A stretch of DNA of 64,000 nt from Fluoribacter dumoffii NY 23 (GCF_000236165.1 NZ_CM001373.1:217366-281365); one strand, 5' to 3'. Counted from the first letter of the stretch, positions 18,696 through 28,771 are shown. Program-made: numbers and translations. Notes: a model not told the origin generated them from the letters alone.

Positions 18696-20210
18696 ATGCT
18701 GAATATCCTTCGCGAGCAACCCCGTGCATTTCACATGATTTTTATGCTGGAATTATGGGAGCGGTTTGGATTTTATACGGTACAAGGGATTTTGACTTTA
18801 TTTTTTATTCGTTACTTAGGTTATAACGACACGATTTCTTATTATACGTTCGGTGCTTATTCTGCCCTTGTTTATGGCATGGTGGTCATTGGAGGGTATT
18901 TAGGAGACAGGATCTTAGGGACCAAACGCACTATTATACTTGGACTGGTTGTTTTGGCTGCAGGTTACTTCTCCCTGGCGATTACAAATAAAGAAAACGT
19001 TTTTTTTGCTTTAGGTTTAATTTGCGTGGGGAATGGATTATTCAAAGCGAATCCCTCGAATTTGCTGGCAAAGTGTTATCAGGAAAATGATCCTCGCTTA
19101 CACGGGGGCTTTACTTTGTATTATATGGCAATCAATTTGGGAAGTATGATCGCCCTATTTGCAGGGCCTGCCATTTCAAGTCGTTATGGCTATTCGTATG
19201 CTTATATGATGAGTGCAATTGGGTTGCTCATGGGATTGGCTAATTACTGGCTGCAACATCAATATGTCGCCCACATCAATACGGACGCTGATAAACGAAC
19301 TATCTCATTTTTTCAATGGATTTTGATATTTGTTGGTATCTTTCTCTTGACGGAATGTTCCGCCTATTTATTACAACATGTGATGCTTGCTAAAAATTTG
19401 TTTTGGTTCATTACCCTTGCCGTTATTGTGTATTACCTATTAATGACGCGTAAAGAAAGTAAGATTATCCGAATGCGGATGCTGGTTGCTCTGGTACTGA
19501 TGCTGGAAGCCATCATTTTCTTCACTTTATATCAACAAATGCCCACATCATTGAATTTATTTGCAGTGAATAATGTAATCCCGGTCTTTTTTGGAATCAC
19601 AATTGATGCGCAAAGCTTTCAAGCGCTTAATCCCATCTGGATTGTATTGATGAGCCCGGTACTGGCTTACTTTTATGATTTCCTCAACAAAAAAGGAATT
19701 CAATTTTCTATCCCTTTCAAATTTTCTTTAGGGATGACCATGTGTGGTTTGAGCTTTCTAATGCTCTTTTTTGCGCGTTATTTTTATGTGGACCATGGCA
19801 TGGTCTCTTCATGGTGGTTAATTATAAGTTATTTGTTTCAAAGTCTTGGTGAACTACTGGTTTCTGCACTGGGTGTTGCTATGGTAGCAGAACTGGTGCC
19901 GGCGCAAATTGCAGGTTTTGTGATGGGAATGTGGTTTTTAACTTCCGCAATTGCAGGGTTTATTGGGGCTACAGTGGCTTCATATACAGCGCTACCCGAG
20001 CACATTAAACCGGGGGTGGAGTCATTGATGATTTATACCCACGTATTTGCTGTTATCGGTATTGTCACTTTAATTATTGCTTTTTGCATGTGGTTATTAT
20101 CTCCACGATTAAGTCGATACATCGCTGTAAAAAAGACAGATTTACATCAAGAAGCACGAGAAGCAGAATACTCTGTCTCCAGGTGTTTTATGAGTCAGTC
20201 TAGTTTGTAA
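18696..20210 (+). CDS. POT family proton-dependent peptide transporter
   Basis: A 504-residue inner-membrane transporter of the PTR2/POT branch of the major facilitator superfamily. It takes up di- and tripeptides with protons. The N-terminal signature ELWERFGFY contains the proton-coupling ExxER motif (Glu19, Glu22, Arg23), followed by about 14 hydrophobic helices. I placed the start at ATG 18696, preceded by AAGGAAG; an upstream TTG at 18636 would add 20 residues of non-family sequence. Amino acids are the main carbon source of Legionella, so peptide uptake fits its physiology alongside the aminopeptidases in this window. Exact substrate is unknown. Confidence 0.9.
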   Translation: MLNILREQPRAFHMIFMLELWERFGFYTVQGILTLFFIRYLGYNDTISYYTFGAYSALVYGMVVIGGYLGDRILGTKRTIILGLVVLAAGYFSLAITNKENVFFALGLICVGNGLFKANPSNLLAKCYQENDPRLHGGFTLYYMAINLGSMIALFAGPAISSRYGYSYAYMMSAIGLLMGLANYWLQHQYVAHINTDADKRTISFFQWILIFVGIFLLTECSAYLLQHVMLAKNLFWFITLAVIVYYLLMTRKESKIIRMRMLVALVLMLEAIIFFTLYQQMPTSLNLFAVNNVIPVFFGITIDAQSFQALNPIWIVLMSPVLAYFYDFLNKKGIQFSIPFKFSLGMTMCGLSFLMLFFARYFYVDHGMVSSWWLIISYLFQSLGELLVSALGVAMVAELVPAQIAGFVMGMWFLTSAIAGFIGATVASYTALPEHIKPGVESLMIYTHVFAVIGIVTLIIAFCMWLLSPRLSRYIAVKKTDLHQEAREAEYSVSRCFMSQSSL

Positions 20211-20236
20211 TCCAACTAAGTTTTTTACTTGCTGCA

Positions 20237-20271
20237 AGCTAACCTAAATTCATTAGGAATTTAGGTTAGCT
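20237..20271. terminator. bidirectional terminator between the POT transporter and the lipoprotein
   Basis: A perfect 14-bp stem (AGCTAACCTAAATT / AATTTAGGTTAGCT) with a 7-base loop, lying between convergent stops. The plus-strand flank is TGAATTTAATTTT and the minus-strand flank lacks a clean T run. The stem is strong and the tracts are imperfect. Confidence 0.6.
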
Positions 20272-20281
20272 GAATTTAATT

Positions 20282-20536
20282 TTATCGCCAGTGGTGATGT
20301 CCTCCGTGCCAGCCACCACCATGCCATCCTCTATAATAGTTGCCATGCCAGCCGCGGCCACCCCAATATCCCCAACCACCATGATGACGCCATCCAGAAT
20401 AATAATATCCACTTGGATAATAGTAACCCGGAGAATAGCTGGAATAATAATAGCCTCCTGGATAAGCAGAAACATAACAACCGCTTAAAAGGAGAGTAGG
20501 TACAAACACCAGTGCTGCGATAACCAGTTTTCTCAT
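20282..20536 (-). CDS. small Gly/Tyr/His/Trp-rich lipoprotein
   Basis: An 84-residue lipoprotein precursor. It has a basic start MRK, a hydrophobic core and the lipobox LSGC with Cys20 as the lipidation site; no Asp follows the Cys, so outer-membrane sorting is expected. The mature 65 residues are low complexity: YYYSSYSPGYYYPSGYYY then a WHGG/HH-rich tail ending HHHWR. The His content suggests metal binding, and the Tyr/Gly content resembles cell-wall or aggregating proteins; both are inference. The ATG at 20536 is preceded by GAGGGAG. Long open frames in other phases here are artefacts of the repetitive codons. Confidence 0.75.
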   Translation of the reverse strand: MRKLVIAALVFVPTLLLSGCYVSAYPGGYYYSSYSPGYYYPSGYYYSGWRHHGGWGYWGGRGWHGNYYRGWHGGGWHGGHHHWR

Positions 20537-20779
20537 AGTCGCTCCCTCGTCAATGTCCGTACACTAATTATACTTCATGGCTATTTATTAGGCAAAAAAG
20601 CAAGCTGTTTGTAACGTGTTGCGCCATTTTTAGTGAGTAAACTATGTTCATCTAGATGGGTTTTATTGTACTATTGTGCATTAGTAGGTAATAAAGTTGA
20701 AAAAATAGTATGCTGAGCAAAACGAAAGCAAAAAAGGGATTTCCCAGATTACAGTTTCCGTTTCACTTCAGCTGCAATT

Positions 20780-22036
20780 ATGAAGAAAATGAATATTGTA
20801 CTCCGTTTGCATACTCAAAAATTGCTAAGAAAATATTTATTAGCTTCGGGTGTCTCCCTCGATGAGCTTCCTGCCCTCCCTAGTGCAGTAAATCTTGACG
20901 ATTTAGCTTATTGGTTAAGTAGGGAGCGGATTAGGCATTCCCAGAGTTCAAAAAAACCAAAAACGGAATTGGCTTTTGTTTCCTTACAGAATGAGTTGTT
21001 ACATGATTTATGTGATGCTCTAAACGTAGATAATATAAAGCGCACCGAAGAGGAAAATCGGTCAGTTATGGACAAAATTAAATTTGGATTACTTACAGCA
21101 GCCGGCATTTTGGTGGCTGCTTGCCAGGGATTTGATGGTATTTATACTATGTTAAGTATTTTCGAGTTGTCTCCATCGATTATTTTTGGGTTTGGTTTCG
21201 TTTTTTCATTTCTGTCTGTTATTGTTTTTTGTGGATTTGACCTCATAAAGGTATCGAATGCCTTGGGAGTTAGGATTAATGACTCCTATAAACTTTTAGA
21301 TGCATACTTATTGCAGTTGCAGATGATTAAATCCATAAGAAAAAAAATAAATGGATACTGTTTTTGCGATTTGCCTGCAAACGTTTTGCAAGAACAAGAA
21401 CAAATAGTTTCCATTTTAAAAACATGTTTTTTATCCCTTGCTGAAGCCAGTTCTCAACTTAACCGGGCGCTTCATAGTGAAAATATGGAAATAGCCAAAA
21501 CACTTATGTCTGTAGGCTCGGCCATACTCTTCTTTGGAAGTGGTTTTTTTGCAGGCCAGTCTGTAGCCGTTTTTACCTTAACGCTCATGGGGAGTGCAAT
21601 TCCGGCTTTTTGGCCTGTAATTATTTTTAGTACGCTTGTGGGGTTGGCTGCCCTGAGTTTGTATTGGTATGTTGAGCGTCCAGAGCTCAGCAAGCTGGTG
21701 AGCAGCTGGTTTGGTCTGGATGAGGAAAACATCCAGAAACTATGTGATGAGGATTTGATTCTTAAAGAAAGCAAAAAATTAAATCATTTGGAAAGGAATA
21801 TCATCAGCATATCCCGCATCACTGGTCGAACAATGCCTTCGGAACAAGGTGTTTTCACTCAGGAACGTCAGTTTGGGGAGGAGCTTGTCCCGCAACTCTT
21901 GCCAGGCATTAAAGCAAGTACTAACAATTATTCTTTCCTAAAACCTTCGGATTTAACCCCCAAAAAATCCATAACCCCTGCACTCTTCATTGACGAAAGT
22001 TTGGAGGATTTAGATAAGTCCTGTTTGTGTCTGTAG
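20780..22036 (+). CDS. membrane protein with a CaaX-like C-terminus, possible effector
   Basis: A 418-residue protein I do not recognise. After about 95 soluble residues come hydrophobic pairs at about 102-155 and 233-295, separated by a helical linker (about 165-230). A soluble C-terminal 120 residues follow. The last residues are ESLEDLDKSCLCL. The final four, CLCL, have the layout of a eukaryotic prenylation box (Cys at -4), preceded by an acidic stretch of the kind found in Dot/Icm translocation signals. That suggests, but does not show, a translocated membrane effector. The start ATG at 20780 lacks a clear ribosome binding site; a second Met lies at codon 4. Confidence 0.6.
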   Translation: MKKMNIVLRLHTQKLLRKYLLASGVSLDELPALPSAVNLDDLAYWLSRERIRHSQSSKKPKTELAFVSLQNELLHDLCDALNVDNIKRTEEENRSVMDKIKFGLLTAAGILVAACQGFDGIYTMLSIFELSPSIIFGFGFVFSFLSVIVFCGFDLIKVSNALGVRINDSYKLLDAYLLQLQMIKSIRKKINGYCFCDLPANVLQEQEQIVSILKTCFLSLAEASSQLNRALHSENMEIAKTLMSVGSAILFFGSGFFAGQSVAVFTLTLMGSAIPAFWPVIIFSTLVGLAALSLYWYVERPELSKLVSSWFGLDEENIQKLCDEDLILKESKKLNHLERNIISISRITGRTMPSEQGVFTQERQFGEELVPQLLPGIKASTNNYSFLKPSDLTPKKSITPALFIDESLEDLDKSCLCL

Positions 22037-22080
22037 TTGGCAAGTAGGGCCTCGTTGAGGCAGTATACTCCCTCCGGCTT

Positions 22081-22773
22081 CTAAATATTCAAAATATCTT
22101 TTACAAACGGAATGGTTATTTTTCTTTGTGCTGCAAGGGATGCATCATCCAAACGATTAAGTAAATGGTGTAAATCGTGCATGTTGCGCGAACATCGATT
22201 TAGAAGGAATTGTCCCACGCTAGTTGGCAAAGCAAACCCACGTTTCAATGCATGCAGCTTCAGGGTGTTGATTTTATCTTCATCATTCAATTCCATTAAC
22301 TGAATGACCAAACCCCAACTTAATCGCGACCGTAAGTCCGCCAACTGGATGGGAAGCGTAGTTGGCGATTGATTTCCCGAAATAATTAAAATGCTTTTTT
22401 CCATGTCTTTCACTTTATTATACAAATGAAATAAAGCTTCTTCCCACGCGGAATCTTTGGCAATGAGGTTTATATCATCGATACAGATTAATTCTTGATC
22501 CTCAAGTCCTTCTATAGTTTGCGGCCCCCACTCCTTAAGAAGAGCCAAAGGGAGATAGATTGCGGACTGGGTTGAACTAACGGCTTGACAACATGCCTGT
22601 AGTAAATGGGTTTTTCCACTACCGGTATTACCCCAAAGATAAAGCAGCCGCTCTTCTTTGTTGGTAAGCATGCTGTTTATTTGTTGCTGCAGCAGCTTGT
22701 TTTCTCCCCAATTGAAATCAGCTAGGGTGGCCTCATCATTTAATTTTATAGCGAGCGCTAACTGCTTATTCAT
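22081..22773 (-). CDS. hda: DnaA-related regulator Hda
   Basis: A 230-residue AAA+ protein that, with the beta clamp, stimulates ATP hydrolysis by DnaA to prevent re-initiation of replication. Walker A is GNTGSGKT (48-55) and Walker B LICIDDIN (about 88-95). The arginine-finger and sensor region is in LADLRSRLSWGL. It lacks the DnaA C-terminal DNA-binding domain. A clamp-binding peptide is expected at the N-terminus, where QLALAIKL fits the QL-x-L-x-L type. I chose ATG 22773 because it overlaps the upstream stop as TAATG, giving translational coupling; the frame extends further upstream to 22818 without support. Confidence 0.88.
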   Translation of the reverse strand: MNKQLALAIKLNDEATLADFNWGENKLLQQQINSMLTNKEERLLYLWGNTGSGKTHLLQACCQAVSSTQSAIYLPLALLKEWGPQTIEGLEDQELICIDDINLIAKDSAWEEALFHLYNKVKDMEKSILIISGNQSPTTLPIQLADLRSRLSWGLVIQLMELNDEDKINTLKLHALKRGFALPTSVGQFLLNRCSRNMHDLHHLLNRLDDASLAAQRKITIPFVKDILNI

Positions 22774-23330
22774 TATGATGGTTCTTTTTTGGGCCATGCT
22801 TTTCTGCCCCATGTCCAAATGTAATCAATGTAGGTAAATGCTGTCGTAAATGTTGTTAAAATAATCAGTCCGTTAAGAAGATAGGAAGGAAAGGCAAAAT
22901 AGGCTAATTCAAATAAACAGGAAGTAACCAGTGTTAATTGCAAAGCAGTATTTATTTTACTAAGCAATGTCGGCTGAAAATCCAGTTTACGACGAATAAA
23001 TTGATACCAGGCAAGAACCCCCAGGGAAATGGTCAAGTCCCTGAGAAACACCAGAATAACTAACCACCAGGGAAGCATGCCAATCAAGGCTAAAGAGATA
23101 AAACTGGATGCGATTAATAATTTATCCGCCAAGGGATCAACAAATGAGCCAAAAAAGCTCTGCCAATTAAAACTTCGCGCCAAAAAGCCATCCAAACCAT
23201 CACTTAAACCGGCGAGTATGAATAAATAAAAAGAAATAACATATTGATGGTTATATAAATAAAATAGAAAAGGCCCGATTAATAGCAGACGCAATAAAGT
23301 CAGAACATTTGGAATGAATTTCAATATCAT
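22773..23330 (-). CDS. CDP-alcohol phosphatidyltransferase (PgsA-like)
   Basis: A 185-residue inner-membrane enzyme with about five hydrophobic helices. The family motif D-x2-D-G-x2-A-R-x8-G-x3-D-x3-D is complete (Asp44, Asp47, Gly48, Ala51, Arg52, Gly61, Asp65, Asp69). Such enzymes transfer a phosphatidyl group from CDP-diacylglycerol to an alcohol; the closest known type is phosphatidylglycerophosphate synthase. The acceptor alcohol cannot be fixed from sequence, and bacteria often keep another pgsA elsewhere, so I leave the symbol empty. It is translationally coupled to hda (TAATG). Confidence 0.85.
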   Translation of the reverse strand: MILKFIPNVLTLLRLLLIGPFLFYLYNHQYVISFYLFILAGLSDGLDGFLARSFNWQSFFGSFVDPLADKLLIASSFISLALIGMLPWWLVILVFLRDLTISLGVLAWYQFIRRKLDFQPTLLSKINTALQLTLVTSCLFELAYFAFPSYLLNGLIILTTFTTAFTYIDYIWTWGRKAWPKKEPS

Positions 23331-23461
23331 AGGCCATACGATAATTTAATAATCCCTTACTGGTCCGCACCTTTCATTCTTTATTTATGATTGGATTCAG
23401 AAGGGAATATGTGTGTTTTGCTAAACAATAAAATCTAGTGTATACAATACTAGCAGTTCTG

Positions 23462-23737
23462 TCACCCTTGTTTCTCTTCATTTTTACGATACATAATTAC
23501 GGTATTGCCAATCATCTGGATAAGTTCTGCATGCAATTGCTCACATAGCTCGCTTGCCATCATAATCCGGTCTTCTTTTTCAGCCCCATTAATTTTCACT
23601 TTAATTAACTCATGGGCGAGCAAAGCCACATCAGTTTCTGCAATAACTGCTTCCGTTAATCCTTTTGCCCCCAGAAGAACGACAGGCTTTAAATGATGCG
23701 CCTGGGCTTTAAGTGATTTTTTGAGTGAATTATCCAC
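23462..23737 (-). CDS. yhbY: ribosome assembly RNA-binding protein YhbY
   Basis: A 91-residue single CRM-domain protein that associates with pre-50S ribosomes. Diagnostic sequence: LKPVVLLGAKGLTEAVIAE and HELIKVKI, with the GxxG loop LGAKG. I chose the GTG at 23737, because AAAGGAAATTACA lies just before it and the result aligns with E. coli YhbY (97 residues) from its first residue. The frame could start at 23770, adding 11 residues that include that ribosome binding site. It is divergent from rlmE, as in E. coli. Confidence 0.9.
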   Translation of the reverse strand: MDNSLKKSLKAQAHHLKPVVLLGAKGLTEAVIAETDVALLAHELIKVKINGAEKEDRIMMASELCEQLHAELIQMIGNTVIMYRKNEEKQG

Positions 23738-23776
23738 TGTAATTTCCTTTAATAACTCCAAATAACGCAATTATTT

Positions 23777-23805
23777 TGGAGCTTAAGTGATAAAATGGTA
23801 AATTA
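23777..23805 (+). promoter_or_regulatory. possible promoter for rlmE-ftsH
   Basis: TTGGAG and TAAATT spaced by 17 bases, about 72 bases before the rlmE start. In E. coli this operon has a heat-shock promoter, but I see no sigma-32 type -35/-10 pair here. Between this site and rlmE lies the inverted repeat GTATCA-N10-TGATAC (23841-23862). Confidence 0.35.
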
Positions 23806-23876
23806 TTGCACGTTTTGCTGGGAAAAGGTAGTGAAATTCAGTATCATAGGTCAAATTGATACTCATAAATAAATTT

Positions 23877-24497
23877 ATGAAGCGTACTAAGAGCAGCAAA
23901 CGGTGGCTGCAAGAGCATTTTGATGATGTTTATGTAAAAAAAGCACAAGCAGAAGGCTATCGCAGTCGCGCCGTATACAAATTAAAAGAAGTAGATGAGA
24001 AAGAATCATTGCTCAAACCTGGAATGACCGTAGTCGACCTGGGTGCAGCTCCAGGAGGGTGGACCCAGTATGTTTCTGAACGATTGCAAGGGCGAGGACA
24101 CATTATTGCCTTGGATATATTGCCGATGGATTCTTTACCCGATGTAGATTTTATTCTGGGTGATTTTCGAGAGGATGAAGTGTTACGCAAATTGGTGGAC
24201 ATAATTCCAGAGCGTGGTGTGGACTTGTTATTATCCGATATGGCCCCAAATATGAGTGGTACTACCGCAATCGATATTCCGCGTGCGATGTATTTGGTGG
24301 AACTGGCATTTGATTTTGCAGCAAAAATGTTAAGGCCAGGTGGCTCCATGCTTATTAAAATCTTTCATGGGGCAGGCTTTGATGATTTAGTAAAACAGGC
24401 AAGAACTTCTTTTGAAAAAGTCGTGATTCGAAAGCCTTCAGCTTCTCGAGCTCGCTCAAAAGAAACCTATTTGCTGGCAAAGGGATATAATTTATAG
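23877..24497 (+). CDS. rlmE: 23S rRNA 2'-O-ribose methyltransferase RlmE
   Basis: A 206-residue SAM-dependent enzyme (FtsJ/RrmJ) that methylates U2552 in the A loop of 23S rRNA, late in 50S assembly. SAM motif I is DLGAAPGGW. The K-D-K-E catalytic tetrad is visible as Lys in [10 protein letters not shown], Asp in LLSDMAPN, Lys in LIKIFHG and Glu in SKETYLLA. I chose ATG 23877 ([11 protein letters not shown]), the usual N-terminus; neither it nor an upstream TTG at 23856 has a clear ribosome binding site. It is the first gene of rlmE-ftsH, the same pair as in E. coli. Confidence 0.95.
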   Translation: MKRTKSSKRWLQEHFDDVYVKKAQAEGYRSRAVYKLKEVDEKESLLKPGMTVVDLGAAPGGWTQYVSERLQGRGHIIALDILPMDSLPDVDFILGDFREDEVLRKLVDIIPERGVDLLLSDMAPNMSGTTAIDIPRAMYLVELAFDFAAKMLRPGGSMLIKIFHGAGFDDLVKQARTSFEKVVIRKPSASRARSKETYLLAKGYNL

Positions 24498-24562
24498 TAA
24501 CTTTATGATTTAAGAGTTCGATCATAAAATAAAAGCTGTACGTCACTAACGAGGTTAATACT

Positions 24563-26482
24563 TTGAACGACATGGTTAAGAATTTGTTTTTATGGCTGAT
24601 TATAGCGATAGTGCTTGTCTCAGTTTTCAGTAATTTCGGCCCTCGAAACTCGGTTGCTGAGAAACTTTCTTACAGCCAGTTTTTGAAAGAAGTCGATCAA
24701 GGTATGGTGAATTCGGTCACCATCGAAGATGATAAAATCATCAAAGGGACGAAAAAAGATAATAAGCGTTTTGTTACTTACATGCCGATGCAAGATAACG
24801 CTCTTTTAGGGGAGTTATTGAAAAGCAAAGTTGAGGTGAGTGGTCAGGAAAAACAACAAGAAAGTTTCCTCCTCCATTTATTTATAAACTGGTTCCCGAT
24901 GCTGCTTTTAATTGGTGTTTGGGTATTTTTTATGCGCCAGATGCAAGGCGGGGGCGGTCGAGGTGCAATGTCTTTCGGCCGTTCACGTGCCCGGTTACTC
25001 GGTGAAGATCAAGTCAAGGTAACCTTTGCGGATGTCGCTGGTGTAGATGAAGCTAAAGAAGAAGTTAAGGAATTAGTTGACTTTTTACGCGACCCCACCA
25101 AATTCCAGAATTTAGGAGGACGTATCCCACGCGGGGTATTACTCGTGGGCTCTCCTGGAACCGGTAAAACCCTTTTAGCCCGAGCTGTTGCAGGCGAAGC
25201 CAAGGTACCATTTTTCACCATCTCAGGATCTGATTTTGTCGAAATGTTTGTAGGGGTTGGGGCATCCCGTGTCCGCGACATGTTTGAACAAGCAAAAAAA
25301 CATGCTCCCTGCATTATTTTCATTGATGAAATAGATGCTGTAGGGCGTCATCGAGGCGCAGGTCTTGGCGGCGGCCATGATGAGCGGGAGCAAACTTTAA
25401 ACCAATTACTCGTCGAAATGGATGGTTTTGAAGGAAGTGAAGGGGTTATTGTAGTTGCAGCAACAAACCGTCCTGATGTATTGGATCCTGCATTATTACG
25501 TCCCGGCCGTTTCGATCGCCAGGTTGTCGTCCCCTTACCGGATATACGGGGGCGGGAGCAAATATTAAGAGTGCATTTGCAAAAAGTGCCTGTAGATAGC
25601 AATGTAGATGTTATGGCCATTGCTCGAGGCACCCCTGGCTTCTCGGGAGCAGATTTATCAAATCTTGTGAATGAAGCTGCATTATTTGCCGCCCGCGCCA
25701 ATAAACGTAAAGTAAGCATGATCGAGCTGGATAAAGCCAAAGATAAAATCATGATGGGTGCTGAACGACGTTCTATGGTGATGGATGACAATGAGAAGAA
25801 ACTGACCGCTTATCATGAAGCAGGCCATGCGATTGTCGGTTTAAGTGTACCGGAACATGATCCTGTTTATAAAGTTTCTATCATTCCACGCGGTCGTGCT
25901 TTAGGCGTGACTATGTTTTTGCCAGAACAGGATCGATACAGCCACAGTAAACGACGTCTGGAGAGTCAATTATCCAGCTTGTTTGGCGGCCGAATTGCTG
26001 AGGAGCTTATTTTTGGTCCGGAAAGCGTGACCACGGGAGCATCAAATGACATTATGCGTTCTACTGAAATAGCGCGTAAAATGGTCACCACCTGGGGTTT
26101 ATCTACTCTGGGTCCGCTTACCTTTGGTGAGGAAGAAGAAGAGGTATTCCTGGGACGCTCAATGAATAAACATAAGGAAATGTCAGATAGAACGGCACAA
26201 CAAATTGATGATGAAGTTCGTGCAATTATTGATAGAAACTATAAGCGCGCCAAGGAAATTCTGGTTTCCAATATGGATAAACTGCACTTGATGGCTCAAA
26301 GCTTAATCAAATATGAAACCATTGATCTCAAACAAATACAAGAGATTATGTCAGGTAAAGAGCCCTCTCCCCCGGAAGATTGGGGCTCATCTAAACCTCT
26401 CGATGGTGCTGATGTAAGTAAAGGTTCCCCAGATAAGCCTTCAGAGCACGAAGTCATCGTAAATCCTGCTGAAGAGCACTAA
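24563..26482 (+). CDS. ftsH: ATP-dependent zinc metalloprotease FtsH
   Basis: A 639-residue inner-membrane AAA+ protease that degrades misassembled membrane proteins and regulatory proteins. Two N-terminal membrane helices (about 7-24 and 105-124) bracket a periplasmic segment. Walker A is GSPGTGKT, where most FtsH have GPPGTGKT; Walker B is [11 protein letters not shown], the second region of homology is intact, and the zinc site HEAGH has His418, Glu419 and His422. The start is TTG 24563, preceded by GAGG; MNDMVKNL aligns with E. coli MSDMAKNL. The C-terminal tail is acidic and Pro/Ser-rich. Confidence 0.97.
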   Translation: MNDMVKNLFLWLIIAIVLVSVFSNFGPRNSVAEKLSYSQFLKEVDQGMVNSVTIEDDKIIKGTKKDNKRFVTYMPMQDNALLGELLKSKVEVSGQEKQQESFLLHLFINWFPMLLLIGVWVFFMRQMQGGGGRGAMSFGRSRARLLGEDQVKVTFADVAGVDEAKEEVKELVDFLRDPTKFQNLGGRIPRGVLLVGSPGTGKTLLARAVAGEAKVPFFTISGSDFVEMFVGVGASRVRDMFEQAKKHAPCIIFIDEIDAVGRHRGAGLGGGHDEREQTLNQLLVEMDGFEGSEGVIVVAATNRPDVLDPALLRPGRFDRQVVVPLPDIRGREQILRVHLQKVPVDSNVDVMAIARGTPGFSGADLSNLVNEAALFAARANKRKVSMIELDKAKDKIMMGAERRSMVMDDNEKKLTAYHEAGHAIVGLSVPEHDPVYKVSIIPRGRALGVTMFLPEQDRYSHSKRRLESQLSSLFGGRIAEELIFGPESVTTGASNDIMRSTEIARKMVTTWGLSTLGPLTFGEEEEEVFLGRSMNKHKEMSDRTAQQIDDEVRAIIDRNYKRAKEILVSNMDKLHLMAQSLIKYETIDLKQIQEIMSGKEPSPPEDWGSSKPLDGADVSKGSPDKPSEHEVIVNPAEEH

Positions 26483-26504
26483 GCCTAATTAGTGAGAGAA
26501 GCAG

Positions 26505-27398
26505 GTGAATGCAAATCAATTTTCAGGTTGGCTTGAACATCAATGCCAACCTTCTCCGGATAGTTTTCCACAAAAGCCTTTAATTATGGGTATATTAAAT
26601 GTGACTCCTGATTCGTTTTCGGACGGGGGGCAATTTTTATCCCTGGGTAGGGCTTGTGAACATGCATTTCATTTGGTTAGCCAAGGCGCTGATTTAATTG
26701 ATGTGGGCGGACAATCCACTCGACCCGGGGCGCAAACCGTTCCAATCGATGTAGAAATAAAAAGAGTAGTCCCCGTTATTGAGCAAATCCGTGCTGCTTC
26801 AGATATCTGCATCTCGATAGATACTAATAAACCGGAAGTAATGGAGGCCGCTGTAAATGCAGGTGCTAACTTCATTAATGATGTTTATGCTTTACGCACC
26901 CCAGGAGCTCTGGAAATTGCTGCAAAACTGGCAGTCCCTGTGTGTTTGATGCACATGCAAGGCGAGCCGCACAACATGCAACACGAACCTCATTATCCCA
27001 AGGGGGTACTTGTCGAAATAACCCGTTTTTTTGCAGAACGTATTGCTGCATGCGAGCGTGCGGGTATTAAAAAAAGTAATTTAATCTTGGATCCGGGCTT
27101 CGGATTTGGAAAACAAGTACAAGATAATTTGCTCTTAGTTAAAAATCTTGATAGCTTTGCAACATTTGGAATGCCTCTGCTTTTAGGGGTATCTCGTAAA
27201 AGTACAATTGGGGCAGTACTTGCTAAAGGGGTGGGTGAGCGTTTGATAGGGAGTATTGCGGTCGCAGTTTATGCAGCATTGAAAGGTGCTGGGATTATAA
27301 GAACGCATGATGTAGATGAAACAAATCAGGCGTTGCATATGATCGCCATGATTGGGAAAGCGCACGTTTATCAGCTCACGCAAGCTATAAATTCTTAA
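26505..27398 (+). CDS. folP: dihydropteroate synthase
   Basis: A 297-residue cytoplasmic TIM-barrel enzyme that condenses p-aminobenzoate with dihydropterin pyrophosphate in folate synthesis; it is the sulfonamide target. Signatures are [15 protein letters not shown], the second loop [46 protein letters not shown] and the final RTHDV. The start is GTG 26505 with GAGAG upstream. It is about 15 residues longer at the N-terminus than the E. coli enzyme. It lies 22 bases after ftsH and 17 before glmM, as in E. coli. Confidence 0.96.
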   Translation: MNANQFSGWLEHQCQPSPDSFPQKPLIMGILNVTPDSFSDGGQFLSLGRACEHAFHLVSQGADLIDVGGQSTRPGAQTVPIDVEIKRVVPVIEQIRAASDICISIDTNKPEVMEAAVNAGANFINDVYALRTPGALEIAAKLAVPVCLMHMQGEPHNMQHEPHYPKGVLVEITRFFAERIAACERAGIKKSNLILDPGFGFGKQVQDNLLLVKNLDSFATFGMPLLLGVSRKSTIGAVLAKGVGERLIGSIAVAVYAALKGAGIIRTHDVDETNQALHMIAMIGKAHVYQLTQAINS

Positions 27399-27415
27399 TA
27401 AGAGGGTGGTTAAGG

Positions 27416-28771
27416 ATGAGTCAACGTAAATATTTTGGCACTGATGGTATACGGGGACATGTGGGTTTATCAAATATAAACCCCGAATTTGTATTGAAAT
27501 TGGGTTGGGCTGTTGGCCGCGTGCTTGCTAACGGGCATCGCAAAAAAGTAGTTATTGGAAAAGACACCCGGGTATCAGGATATATGCTAGAGTCTGCTTT
27601 GGAAGCCGGGCTTTCAGCTGCTGGTGTCGATGTCGCTCTCCTGGGGCCCATGCCCACGCCTGCTATTGCATATCTTACTCAAACCCTTAGGGCCAACGCC
27701 GGAATTGTGATCAGTGCATCCCATAATCTGTTTGAAGATAACGGGATTAAATTCTTTTCCTCCGAAGGGGGAAAGTTGCCTGATAGTGTAGAACTGGCGA
27801 TTGAAGCAGAATTGGACAAGAAGATGCAAACGGTATCTTCAGAACAACTGGGTAAGGCAACACGCATTAATGATGCAAGCGGACGTTACATAGAGTTTTG
27901 TAAATCGACTATTCCGTCGCTGACCCGATTATCAGGTTTAAAAATTGTAGTTGATTGTGCAAATGGTGCGACCTATCACATTGCACCTAATGTTTTTTCA
28001 GAGCTTGGCGCCCAAGTTATTTCTATTGGCAATCGTCCCGATGGTTTTAACATTAATGAGGATTGTGGCTCCACATCGCCGGAATTATTAAGACAAAAAG
28101 TAATAAGCTCCGGTGCAGACATTGGCATTGGCCTCGATGGTGATGGAGATCGCGTCGTGCTAATCGATTCGGATGGACGTTTAATCGATGGCGATCAAAT
28201 CCTTTATATTATCGCTAAAGACCGACATCAACGTGGTGTTTTAAACGGGGGTGTTGTGGGCACCCAAATGAGCAATTATGGCTTGGAGATGGCGATTAAA
28301 AGCTTGGGAATCCCATTTGTACGTACCCGGGTAGGAGACCGTTATGTCCTGGAAGCATTACGGGAAAAAGATTGGAAAATAGGCGGGGAAACTTCTGGGC
28401 ATATTGTTTGCTTGGATAAAACCACCACAGGAGATGGGATAGTCGCCGCATTACAAGTTTTGTCGATTATGGTAAAACAAGGCAAATCATTGCAACAACT
28501 GATTCAAGGAATCACGTTATTACCACAAAGCTTGGTTAATCTAAAAACCAATTACGCTAACCTGCTTGCAGAACATTCGCAAGTAATTCAGGTAGTTAAA
28601 GCTTTGGAATCAAGCTTAAATGGCGAAGGACGCGTTTTACTCAGACCCTCAGGAACTGAACCTTTATTACGAGTTATGGTTGAAGGCATAGACGCATCTT
28701 TAGTACAACAACATGCGCAAAAGCTCTGTGATGACATAAGTCAAATTGAGAGAAGTTTGCATACTCAGTAG
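27416..28771 (+). CDS. glmM: phosphoglucosamine mutase
   Basis: A 451-residue enzyme converting glucosamine-6-phosphate to glucosamine-1-phosphate for UDP-GlcNAc, peptidoglycan and LPS synthesis. It has the N-terminal [10 protein letters not shown], the phosphoserine loop ISASHN with Ser102, the metal loop DGDGDR, the sugar loop GGETSGH and the phosphate loop [10 protein letters not shown]. One oddity: the residue after SHN is Leu105, where almost all family members have Pro. Everything else is intact, so activity is expected. It lies in the folP-glmM-secG order shared with E. coli, with tpiA inserted before secG. Confidence 0.96.
   Translation: MSQRKYFGTDGIRGHVGLSNINPEFVLKLGWAVGRVLANGHRKKVVIGKDTRVSGYMLESALEAGLSAAGVDVALLGPMPTPAIAYLTQTLRANAGIVISASHNLFEDNGIKFFSSEGGKLPDSVELAIEAELDKKMQTVSSEQLGKATRINDASGRYIEFCKSTIPSLTRLSGLKIVVDCANGATYHIAPNVFSELGAQVISIGNRPDGFNINEDCGSTSPELLRQKVISSGADIGIGLDGDGDRVVLIDSDGRLIDGDQILYIIAKDRHQRGVLNGGVVGTQMSNYGLEMAIKSLGIPFVRTRVGDRYVLEALREKDWKIGGETSGHIVCLDKTTTGDGIVAALQVLSIMVKQGKSLQQLIQGITLLPQSLVNLKTNYANLLAEHSQVIQVVKALESSLNGEGRVLLRPSGTEPLLRVMVEGIDASLVQQHAQKLCDDISQIERSLHTQ

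Noticed and set aside
20266..20488. Overlapping frames in both directions over the Gly/Tyr-rich lipoprotein
   Set aside because: Repetitive GGN/TAY codons open several frames; only the lipobox frame has a ribosome binding site and a sensible product.
22049..22061. GCCTCGTTGAGGC hairpin after the 20780 gene
   Set aside because: Five-base-pair stem with a three-base loop and no T tract; too weak to call a terminator.
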